NCBI RefSeq assembly: GCF_022347205.1
Contig: NZ_JAKRNE010000006.1
Location: forward strand, 62,001-126,000
DNA length: 64,000 nt
Direction: 5' to 3'
Source: Corynebacterium sp. ACRPO
GTDB taxonomy: Bacteria; Actinomycetota; Actinomycetes; Mycobacteriales; Mycobacteriaceae
The position numbers and the translations under genes were made by a program. Shown here one piece after another: positions 58,128 to 64,000 of this stretch. The notes below the pieces were generated by a model. The model searched no databases and was not told where the DNA came from. It was given only the letters and a program-made list of their open reading frames with translations. Numbering within the stretch: the stretch's first letter is position 1; each line of letters begins with the position of its first letter.

Positions 58128-59057
58128 GTGCGATTAGGTGTATTAGACGTCGGAAGCAATACCGTCCACCTCGTTGCGGTCGATGCCGCGACGGGCGGGC
58201 GGCCCACTCCGATGAGCGATTGGAAGACCCCGCTCCGGCTGGTAGAACAGCTGGACAAGAAGGGCAACATCCATGAAAAGGGTGTAAAGAAGCTGGTCAG
58301 CGCCGTGGCAGAGGCGAGCGAGCTGGGCGAAAAGTTGGGCTGCGCTGAATTTATCGCCTTTGCTACCTCGGCGGTGCGCTCCGCGCATAATTCGGAGGCC
58401 GTGCTCGATGAGGTGGAAAAGCAGACCGGCGTACGCCTGCAGATTCTCTCTGGCGTGGAAGAAGCCCAGCTGACCTTCCTCTCCGCACGCCGCTGGTACG
58501 GCTGGTCCGCCGGGCGTATCACCAACCTAGACATCGGCGGCGGCTCGCTAGAGCTGTCCACCGGTACCGACGAGCACCCCGACCTCGCCTTCTCCCTCGA
58601 CTTGGGCGCTGGCCGCTTGACCCATAACTGGTTCGACACCGACCCACCGGAGAAAAAGAAGGTAAGTGCGCTGCGCGATTATATCGATGCGGAGCTCGAA
58701 GACGTTGCCCAGCAGATGAAGGCCATGGGCCCCGCTGGCCTCGCCGTGGGTACCTCCAAAACCTTCCGCACGCTGGCGCGCCTGACGGGGTCCGCCCCGT
58801 CGTCTGCCGGCCCATACGTCAAGCGCACGTTGACTGCACCGGGTCTGCGCCAGTTGATTTCCTTCATCTCTCGCATGACTGCGGCAGACAGAGCGGACCT
58901 AGAAGGTGTAAGTTCTAACCGATCGCACCAAATCGTTGCCGGCGCTCTAGTGGCCGAGGCATCCATGCGAGCCTTGGACATTGAGAAGCTGGAAATCTGC
59001 CCGTGGGCGCTGCGTGAGGGCGTCATTTTGCGCCGGACCGACAAGGGATTGGAATAG
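58128..59057 (+). CDS. ppx: Ppx/GppA family exopolyphosphatase
   Basis: Actin-like-fold phosphatase of 309 residues, the short Ppx1 type found in corynebacteria and mycobacteria (Rv0496). It has the N-terminal P-loop [28 protein letters not shown] with the catalytic Glu in the following [10 protein letters not shown], and the second loop [12 protein letters not shown]. It degrades polyphosphate or (p)ppGpp-type substrates; its linkage with the phosphate two-component system fits polyphosphate. It is followed after 9 bases by the membrane protein gene. Confidence 0.92.
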   Translation: MRLGVLDVGSNTVHLVAVDAATGGRPTPMSDWKTPLRLVEQLDKKGNIHEKGVKKLVSAVAEASELGEKLGCAEFIAFATSAVRSAHNSEAVLDEVEKQTGVRLQILSGVEEAQLTFLSARRWYGWSAGRITNLDIGGGSLELSTGTDEHPDLAFSLDLGAGRLTHNWFDTDPPEKKKVSALRDYIDAELEDVAQQMKAMGPAGLAVGTSKTFRTLARLTGSAPSSAGPYVKRTLTAPGLRQLISFISRMTAADRADLEGVSSNRSHQIVAGALVAEASMRALDIEKLEICPWALREGVILRRTDKGLE

Positions 59058-59066
59058 GAAGAGATC

Positions 59067-60056
59067 ATGGCTGACAAGAAGAAGTTGACCGTGGCAGAGC
59101 TGCTGGCTCGCGATAAAAAGGCCCGCGGCGAAAAGGGCGGCAAGGACGACAAGCGTTCGCGCCGCCACCGCCGCAGCCTCGATGAAGGCGGCATTTCCGT
59201 TGCCGAGCTAACCGGCAACCTCAAGAAGGTCGAGGCTTCGCCTGCCGAGGCCAAGCACACCTCCGTCTCCATCGACGAGGACGCTCCCGTCATCCGGGCC
59301 CCCAAGGCCGCCGACGCGACCGATGCCGACTCCGCAAAGAAGTCCACCGACAAGCCTGCAGCCAAGGCTGCCGCAAAGCCTGCTGCGTCCGCCCCGTCGG
59401 CTGCACAGTCCACCGCAAAGAAGCCTGCCGCTGCCGGCGCGGTACAGGAGGCGGCGAAGAAGAAGCAGCCTTCTGCGGATGACACCGCGGTAATCCAGCG
59501 CGTGGATAAGGCGAAGGCGGACGACGCCAAGCCTGCCGCGGCGAAGGCCGCAGCAGAGAAGCCGACCGTAGACAAGTCCGGCGCGGACAAGGCCACCGCA
59601 GCGAAGCCCGTTGCCGAAAAGCCGAAGGCCGACAAGGGCGCAAAGGCGGCCGGAGCGGGAGCCGCGGCAGCTGGCGCTGGAGCGGCCGCTGCGGCGGCGG
59701 TGCCGGCGTCGAAGAAGGCGGGCGTCGCTAAGAGTGCAGAGGAAACCGGCAACCTTCCCAAGGTCGAAGACGACGAAGAGTGGATCGAGGAAGAGCACGA
59801 GAAGCTCAACCCAGTGTCCATCCTGCTGATGATTGTCGCGGGCATCCTGCTGGCGATTGTCATCTTCAAGGGCTTTGAGATTCTGTGGGATAGCTTCCCA
59901 CGCCTGGTCGTCGCCATCCTGGCGCTGTGCGTCACTGCAATTATGGTGGGCGTGACGCACGCCCTGCGCACCGCGCGCGATGGGTTCTCCATGTTCCTGG
60001 CCGGCTTTACCGGCCTTATCCTGACCTTCGGCCCGCTGCTGTTGGTGATGCTCTAA
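59067..60056 (+). CDS. Rv0497-like membrane protein with disordered Ala/Lys-rich arm
   Basis: A 329-residue protein. The basic N-terminus (KKLTVAELLARDKKARGEKG) contains the repeated theme SVAEL/TGNL, and is followed by about 170 residues of Ala/Lys/Asp/Pro-rich low-complexity sequence. The C-terminal membrane domain has three hydrophobic helices (about 250-270, 280-300 and 305-329). The order ppx - this gene - proC matches mycobacteria. The function is unknown; the arm may bind nucleic acid or the cell wall. Confidence 0.75.
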   Translation: MADKKKLTVAELLARDKKARGEKGGKDDKRSRRHRRSLDEGGISVAELTGNLKKVEASPAEAKHTSVSIDEDAPVIRAPKAADATDADSAKKSTDKPAAKAAAKPAASAPSAAQSTAKKPAAAGAVQEAAKKKQPSADDTAVIQRVDKAKADDAKPAAAKAAAEKPTVDKSGADKATAAKPVAEKPKADKGAKAAGAGAAAAGAGAAAAAAVPASKKAGVAKSAEETGNLPKVEDDEEWIEEEHEKLNPVSILLMIVAGILLAIVIFKGFEILWDSFPRLVVAILALCVTAIMVGVTHALRTARDGFSMFLAGFTGLILTFGPLLLVML

Positions 60057-60127
60057 GCCCCTCGCTTGTCGACGCCCCGGTTACCCCACAGTGTGAACTG
60101 GCCCCCAAAAGTTGGACTGGTTTAATT

Positions 60128-60949
60128 CTAGGCGGTGAGGGACTCAAGGGCCTGATTCCGATAGTGCATCGGGGTCAGGCCCTTGAGTCGTTGTTGGATG
60201 CGTTCGGTGTTGTACCACTGGATGTAGTCTTCGATGGCTTGGTTAAAGTCCTCGACGGTGTCGAAGACTTCTCCGTGGTACATCTCGGTTTTCAAGTGGC
60301 CAAAGAAGTTCTCCATTACTGCGTTGTCGTAGCAGTTGGCTTTTCGCGACATTGACTGGACACCGCCGTTGTCACTGATCAGGTTACGCCAGGAGGAATG
60401 CTGGTACTGGAAGCCTTGATCGGTGTGCATCATCCACCCAGGCTTCGGCGCGCAGGCTGCAATCGCCTTAGTCAAGGATTCGGCGGTAAACGCTGCCGTC
60501 GGCGATGTAGCCACGGTGTAAGCGACGATTGAGCGGTCGAACAAGTCCATCACCGGTGACAAATACACTTTTCGGCCTGCGACCCTGAACTCGGTGACGT
60601 CGCTGACAAAGACGGTGTTTGGCGTGTCTGGGGTGAACTTGCGGTCAAGCTTGTTGTCAGCAATGCGACTTTTAGTTCCTGCGTAGGAAATATACGGTCT
60701 GCGTTGGCGGATCTTGGCCCGAAGCCCCATCTGGCGCATGAGTTTGTAAACGAGTTTGTGGTTGACCACCCAGCCCTTGTTGCGCAGGTCCAGCAACACT
60801 CGCCGGTAGCCGTAGCGATGTTTGTTAACCTCGAAGCTTTCCCGGATAGCGTCCTTGATCGCAGCGTGCTTATCTGGCTCGCTGAGTCGTTTCTGGTGGT
60901 AGAAGAATGTCGCCCGCGGCATACCGGCTGCCTCTAGGAGGTACTCCAA
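60128..60949 (-). CDS. IS3-family transposase OrfB (DDE domain)
   Basis: The catalytic half of the transposase. The integrase core has the first Asp in FVSDVTEF, the second in HTDQGFQY, and Glu in NAVMENFFGHLKTE, giving DDE. The frame is open upstream of the ATG through KVQAIVILKSHHRLEYLLEA to the slippery site at 61021-61027, so the natural product is an OrfAB fusion made by -1 frameshifting; 60949 is only the first ATG. Confidence 0.93.
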   Translation of the reverse strand: MEYLLEAAGMPRATFFYHQKRLSEPDKHAAIKDAIRESFEVNKHRYGYRRVLLDLRNKGWVVNHKLVYKLMRQMGLRAKIRQRRPYISYAGTKSRIADNKLDRKFTPDTPNTVFVSDVTEFRVAGRKVYLSPVMDLFDRSIVAYTVATSPTAAFTAESLTKAIAACAPKPGWMMHTDQGFQYQHSSWRNLISDNGGVQSMSRKANCYDNAVMENFFGHLKTEMYHGEVFDTVEDFNQAIEDYIQWYNTERIQQRLKGLTPMHYRNQALESLTA

Positions 60950-60987
60950 GCGGTGGTGAGACTTGAGGATGACGATCGCTTGGACTT

Positions 60988-61485
60988 TCAGGCGCGTCCC
61001 TGATTCCTCAAGTCCCGCAATTTTTTTAGGTAGGCATTTTCGGCCCGCAACCGTTCGTTTTCGCGACGTAGCTTATCTTCTTCAGAAAGCACTTTCGGCT
61101 TAGCTGAACCTTTAGGCCTGCCCTTCGGCTTCGGTTTTAAGGCGTCATCGCCGCCTTTGCGCCATTTCCGCGACCAATATCCAACCACTTGGTCTGACGA
61201 CAGGCCAAACTCACGGGCAAGACTCATCTTTGACTCGCCAGTGAGATGGCGTTGGACAACTTCCTTTTTGATCTCGAAGGAGTACTGCTGCTTTGAAGGC
61301 TTTTCCACAAGACACAGCTTGCCATGGAGCAAGAACCGACGAAACAAAGCGCGAACTGGATAAACACCAACACCGACATGATGCGCTGCAGCCCAGTAAC
61401 TACAACCCTGCTCGAAAAGGGCCACCAATTCTTCCCGCTGCCCCGCCGACAACGAACTACGTGTATGCATACAACTGCTCCCCAC
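60988..61485 (-). CDS. IS3-family OrfA (DNA-binding part)
   Basis: A 165-residue protein with two helix-turn-helix regions (QREELVALFEQGCSYWAAAH and KMSLAREFGLSSDQVVGYW), a basic linker (KPKGRPKGSAKPK) and a C-terminal leucine-zipper-like segment (RRENERLRAENAYLKKL) that carries the frameshift site. It ends at a TGA 11 codons after the slippery run. Confidence 0.9.
   Translation of the reverse strand: MGSSCMHTRSSLSAGQREELVALFEQGCSYWAAAHHVGVGVYPVRALFRRFLLHGKLCLVEKPSKQQYSFEIKKEVVQRHLTGESKMSLAREFGLSSDQVVGYWSRKWRKGGDDALKPKPKGRPKGSAKPKVLSEEDKLRRENERLRAENAYLKKLRDLRNQGRA
61021..61027 (-). other. Programmed -1 frameshift site of the IS3 element
   Basis: Seven A residues on the coding strand (CCTAAAAAAATTG) lie where orfA meets orfB. 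Shifting by -1 there enters the orfB frame, which is open from this point to its stop. Confidence 0.75.
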
Positions 61486-61571
61486 TAGTAGGTAACTGAT
61501 TTCTCAGTCCAACTAATGGGGAGCAGTTCACGTGGTAGCCGGGGTTCCGCATTTTTGGCATGGTGGAGACT

Positions 61572-62363
61572 ATGACAAAGATTGCAATTTTAGGCGGCGG
61601 ACAAATCGGTGAGGCTTTGACCTCGGGACTCGTAGCATCGGGCTTTGCAGGCTCTGATATCACGGTCACCAACCGCACCGAATCCCGCAGCAAGGAACTT
61701 CAGGATACCTATGGCGTCACCACCACCAGCGATAATGCAGCGGCGGTGGACGGCGCGGATTATATCTTCGCGTGCGTGAAGCCCTACGCCATCCTGGATC
61801 TGCTCGAAGGCCTTGAGCCGGCCAAGGATGCCGTGGTTGTGTCTATGGCCGCGGGCCTGACGCTAGAGCAGCTGCAGGGCGCGGCGGGCGAAGGCGTGCC
61901 GGTGGTGCGCGTTATGCCCAATACCCCCATGTTGGTGCGCCGCGGTATGTGCACCTGCGCGGCCGGTGAGCACGTGAGCGAGGCCCAGATGGATGGCGTG
62001 CGCGAGCTGCTGGAAGCCGTCGGCGAGGTAGCGGTCATCCCGGAGAAGAATATCGACGCCGCCACCGCACTGGCAGGTTCCTCCCCGGCCTACTTCTTCC
62101 TTGTAGCAGAAGCGCTTGTCGACGCCGGCGTACAGCTCGGCCTTCCCCGCGACGTCGCCGAGAAGCTTGCCGCCCAGGCCGCAGCCGGCTCTGGTGAGAT
62201 GCTGGCTAGCTCCGGCCGCTCGGCCACCCAGCTGCGCGCTGGCGTAACCTCGCCGGGCGGCACCACCGCCGCCGCCGTCCGCGAGCTGGAGGAGTCCGGC
62301 TTGCGCGGCGCGTTCTACCGCGCGGCAGAGGCCTGCTCCGATAAGGCCAAGGAGCTCGGCTAG
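61572..62363 (+). CDS. proC: Pyrroline-5-carboxylate reductase
   Basis: Last step of proline synthesis (P5C to proline with NAD(P)H); 263 residues. It has the Rossmann motif AILGGGQIGEAL at residues 4-15, CVKPYAI, VRVMPNTPMLV and the C-terminal signature LRAGVTSPGGTTAAAVRELEES, seen in part as SPGGTTAAA. The ATG at 61572 has GGAG just before it; an ATG at 61560 is also in frame. The IS3 element ends 41 bases upstream, so its former upstream context has been replaced. Confidence 0.95.
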   Translation: MTKIAILGGGQIGEALTSGLVASGFAGSDITVTNRTESRSKELQDTYGVTTTSDNAAAVDGADYIFACVKPYAILDLLEGLEPAKDAVVVSMAAGLTLEQLQGAAGEGVPVVRVMPNTPMLVRRGMCTCAAGEHVSEAQMDGVRELLEAVGEVAVIPEKNIDAATALAGSSPAYFFLVAEALVDAGVQLGLPRDVAEKLAAQAAAGSGEMLASSGRSATQLRAGVTSPGGTTAAAVRELEESGLRGAFYRAAEACSDKAKELG

Positions 62364-62588
62364 CGCCTCCGTGTGCGACCTCCCCGTGGTGGGGGTGTAC
62401 CCACCCAGGAGTGTTGGGGCGGGTGTTAAGCAGCGCTTTTAGGGGAAACCCTAATGAATGCTGTGAAAAAATTTGGCACTTGGGTCGCATTAGTCACATG
62501 TTTCACGATAGGCTAGGGCAAGCACGTGCGTGAAGTCCTGTGGGAGGGGAAGCCTACAGCGCGTAACGAGCTGAAGGGTTAGATATAT

Positions 62589-62777
62589 ATGGCAAATGAA
62601 GAAAAGGGAACCTTTCTGACGATCGCGGAGGTCGCCGAGATTATGCGCGTCTCCAAAATGACCGTCTACCGTTTGGTTCACGCAGGCGAAATGCCGGCTG
62701 TTCGCGTCGGACGCTCCTTCCGCGTTCACGAGTCCGCCGTCAACGAGTACCTAGAGGCTTCCGTCTACGGAGCCTAG
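62589..62777 (+). CDS. Small helix-turn-helix (BldC/excisionase-like) DNA-binding protein
   Basis: A 62-residue MerR-type winged HTH: FLTIAEVAEIMRVSKMTVYR, then VHAGEMPAVRVGRSFRVHESAV. It matches the Rv0500A / BldC type, which in Streptomyces is a developmental regulator binding direct repeats. It follows proC by 225 bases that hold no gene, and a strong terminator follows. Its targets are unknown. Confidence 0.9.
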   Translation: MANEEKGTFLTIAEVAEIMRVSKMTVYRLVHAGEMPAVRVGRSFRVHESAVNEYLEASVYGA

Positions 62778-62792
62778 GCTCGCGCCGCACAG

Positions 62793-62845
62793 ACAGCGCC
62801 CACCTCTGTTGGCCCTCGTGGCCAGCGGTGGTGGGCGCTGTTGTT
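62793..62845 (+). terminator. Terminator after the BldC-like gene
   Basis: ACAGCGCCCACC (62793-62804) pairs perfectly with GGTGGGCGCTGT (62830-62841), followed by TGTTT. The inner loop has a second small hairpin (TGGCC/GGCCA). Confidence 0.8.
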
Positions 62846-63027
62846 TCTCACTGTTGTTGTCGCGGGGCCTTTTTGGTCACGGGCTGGGTGCTGGGTAAGA
62901 TGGTGTGCATTCGTGTCGGCTCGCTGATGTGGCCCGCGGTCCGTGTGGCCACGGCGGCAAGAGTGCACCTTCGCCGTTTTAGCGCTGACAAGTTTGACAG
63001 TACGTACTACACGAAAGTGAGGACTCC

Positions 63028-63129
63028 ATGGGTTCCGTCATTAAGAAGCGCCGCAAGCGCATGTCCAAGAAGAAGCACCGCAAGATGCTGCGCCGCACCC
63101 GCGTGCAGCGTCGTAAGCTGGGCAAGTAA
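63028..63129 (+). CDS. 33-residue basic ribosome-associated-type protein (AURKAIP1/COX24 domain)
   Basis: The product begins [20 protein letters not shown] and ends RRKLGK, almost half Lys/Arg. This matches the tiny actinobacterial Rv0500B-type proteins with the AURKAIP1/COX24 motif, related to bS22, a small ribosomal subunit protein found in mycobacteria. GTGAGG is 8 bases before the ATG and an intrinsic terminator follows. It is easily missed by gene callers because of its size. Confidence 0.88.
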   Translation: MGSVIKKRRKRMSKKKHRKMLRRTRVQRRKLGK

Positions 63130-63146
63130 ACCCCAGCCCGCTTCTT

Positions 63147-63174
63147 ACCCTCCGCCATTGTGCGGAGGGTTTTT
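63147..63174 (+). terminator. Terminator after the basic 33-residue gene
   Basis: ACCCTCCGC (63147-63155) pairs perfectly with GCGGAGGGT (63162-63170), then TTTT. A 13-base motif copy (63179-63191) follows at once. Confidence 0.88.
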
Positions 63175-63215
63175 GCATGCTTGCCGACGTCCCCCAGCGC
63201 CCTCTACCGCCCTCG

Positions 63216-63974
63216 CTACCGCCGGTAGTAGCGCCAGCCGCCATAGGAAAAGGCGGCGGTGGCCAACGCCGGCAGACCATAGGTGCGGATGGCGCGGCGC
63301 ACGGAGCGATAGTCGCGCACGAGCCAGCCGCGGTCGCCGGCGATATCGCGCAGTTTGCGGTCTGGGTTGATGGCCACGGCGGTGCCGACCATAGACAGCA
63401 TGGGCACGTCGTTGGCGGAATCCGAATACGCGGTGCAGCGCGAGAGGTCGAGGCCTTCGATGGTCGCGAGCGCGGCCACGGCGTGCTTTTTGCCGGGCCC
63501 GTGGAGGATATCGCCGACCAGTCGGCCGGTGAACTTGCCGTCTTTGACCTCCGCGACGGTGCCGAGCGCGCCGGTAAACCCGAAGCGCCGGGCGAGCACC
63601 TGCGCTAGCTGGACCGGTGTGGCGGTGACCAGCCACACCTGCTGGCCGGCGGCTAGGTGCATCTCCGCCAGCTGTGTGGTGCCGGGGTAGGCGCGGCGGG
63701 CCAGCGAGGCGTCTACAATCTCCTCGCATAGCTCCACCAGCTCGTCGACGCTGCGGCCTTTGACAAACTCCAGCGCCTGCGCGCGGCCGACGGCCACGTC
63801 CTTGGCATTTTCGCTGCCGGAGACGCGGAACTTGAGCTGCTTCCACGCAATCGGCAGGATTTCAGAAAGCCGGAAGTAGCGCCTGCGCGCCAAGCCAAAG
63901 GCGAATTCCACGAGGGAAGAGCCTTGGATGAGGGTGTTGTCGACGTCGAAAAACGCTGCCGCGCCCACATCCAC
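63216..63974 (-). CDS. HAD-IB family phosphatase (SerB1-like), possibly cut by the window edge
   Basis: HAD hydrolase of at least 252 residues. Motif I is [17 protein letters not shown] (nucleophile and acid Asp), motif II the Thr in WLVTATPVQ, and motifs III/IV the Lys region and DSANDVPML ([11 protein letters not shown]). The C-terminus has a hydrophobic segment with [10 protein letters not shown]. It matches the Rv0505c type, called SerB1, though it may act on lipids rather than phosphoserine. The GTG at 63974 is the first start, but the frame is open to base 64000, so the true start may lie outside. Confidence 0.85.
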   Translation of the reverse strand: MDVGAAAFFDVDNTLIQGSSLVEFAFGLARRRYFRLSEILPIAWKQLKFRVSGSENAKDVAVGRAQALEFVKGRSVDELVELCEEIVDASLARRAYPGTTQLAEMHLAAGQQVWLVTATPVQLAQVLARRFGFTGALGTVAEVKDGKFTGRLVGDILHGPGKKHAVAALATIEGLDLSRCTAYSDSANDVPMLSMVGTAVAINPDRKLRDIAGDRGWLVRDYRSVRRAIRTYGLPALATAAFSYGGWRYYRR

Positions 63975-64000
63975 CGGTACGTCTGGGTCTTGGGCGGTGA

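Larger units (their letters stand above)
60094..61530 (-). mobile_element. Complete IS3-family insertion sequence (IS150-type layout)
   Basis: Imperfect 24-base inverted repeats (TGAACTGGCCCCCAAAAGTT plus GGAC at 60094-60117; complement at 61507-61530) bound 1437 bases with orfA and orfB on the reverse strand. Ends are TG...CA. All catalytic and frameshift signals look intact, so it is probably active. A clear 3-4 base target duplication is not seen. The gap between its right end and proC is only 41 bases. Confidence 0.92.

Noticed and set aside
60090-61534. A 3-4 base target duplication flanking the IS3 element
   Set aside because: The bases before the left end (CAGTG) and after the right end (CGTGG) share GTG only if shifted by one; this is not a clear direct repeat at the element borders.

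Overview
The window is a high-GC actinobacterial chromosome segment and almost certainly a Corynebacterium. The evidence is two secreted mycolyltransferases, the mycothiol genes mshA and an MSH-dependent formaldehyde dehydrogenase, a fused rmlCD, ramB divergent from sdhCAB, cyaB beside topA/holB, and the senX3-regX3 / ppx / proC / small HTH / SerB-like order also known around Rv0490-Rv0505c in Mycobacterium. The species cannot be fixed from the sequence alone.

Layout. 1-4.8 kb: a Tad-type pilus operon (Ssd/CpaE-like, TadA, TadB, TadC, Flp-like pilin, two TadE-like pseudopilins) with two unknown, translationally coupled small genes at its end. 4.8-16 kb: a DUF1998 helicase, cold-shock protein, DedA protein, topA, a DUF418 protein, the class III adenylate cyclase and holB. 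16.1-25.4 kb: tRNA-Thr, an acyl-CoA synthetase-like gene, a secreted SGNH esterase, the formaldehyde-detoxification pair, the rhamnose operon rmlB-rmlCD-rmlA and a 13E12-type HNH protein. 25.5-31.3 kb: an M1 peptidase, two mycolyltransferases, an unannotated 36-residue peptide gene and lpd. 31.4-37.2 kb: ramB and sdhCAB around a regulatory region with candidate RamB, GlxR and DtxR sites.

37.4-39.5 kb is the accessory part: a decayed IS6-family element with perfect 21-bp ends, an AT-richer two-gene cassette (small membrane protein plus pentapeptide-repeat protein), a 44-bp palindrome and two gene fragments. 39.5-54.4 kb holds DUF445, DUF2516, DUF2993 and DUF2505 genes, a degenerate DeoC-like gene, murB, luxS, a BrkB-type protein, three FadD-like ligases around ogt, and mshA. 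54.4-64 kb holds gpmA, senX3-regX3, ppx, a membrane protein, a complete IS3-family element placed directly before proC, a BldC-like HTH gene, a 33-residue basic protein and a HAD-IB phosphatase at the right edge.

How it works together. The cyclase can supply cAMP for a GlxR-type regulator, whose candidate site lies at sdhCAB next to RamB-like and DtxR-like boxes, joining carbon and iron signals to the TCA cycle. The rhamnose genes, mycolyltransferases, murB and the DUF2993 protein serve the layered cell envelope. The most unusual signal is a 13-base motif, GCTTGCCGACGCC, seen 15 times with at most one mismatch. It occurs inside genes and just after gene ends, and almost always lies in the sense direction of transcription.
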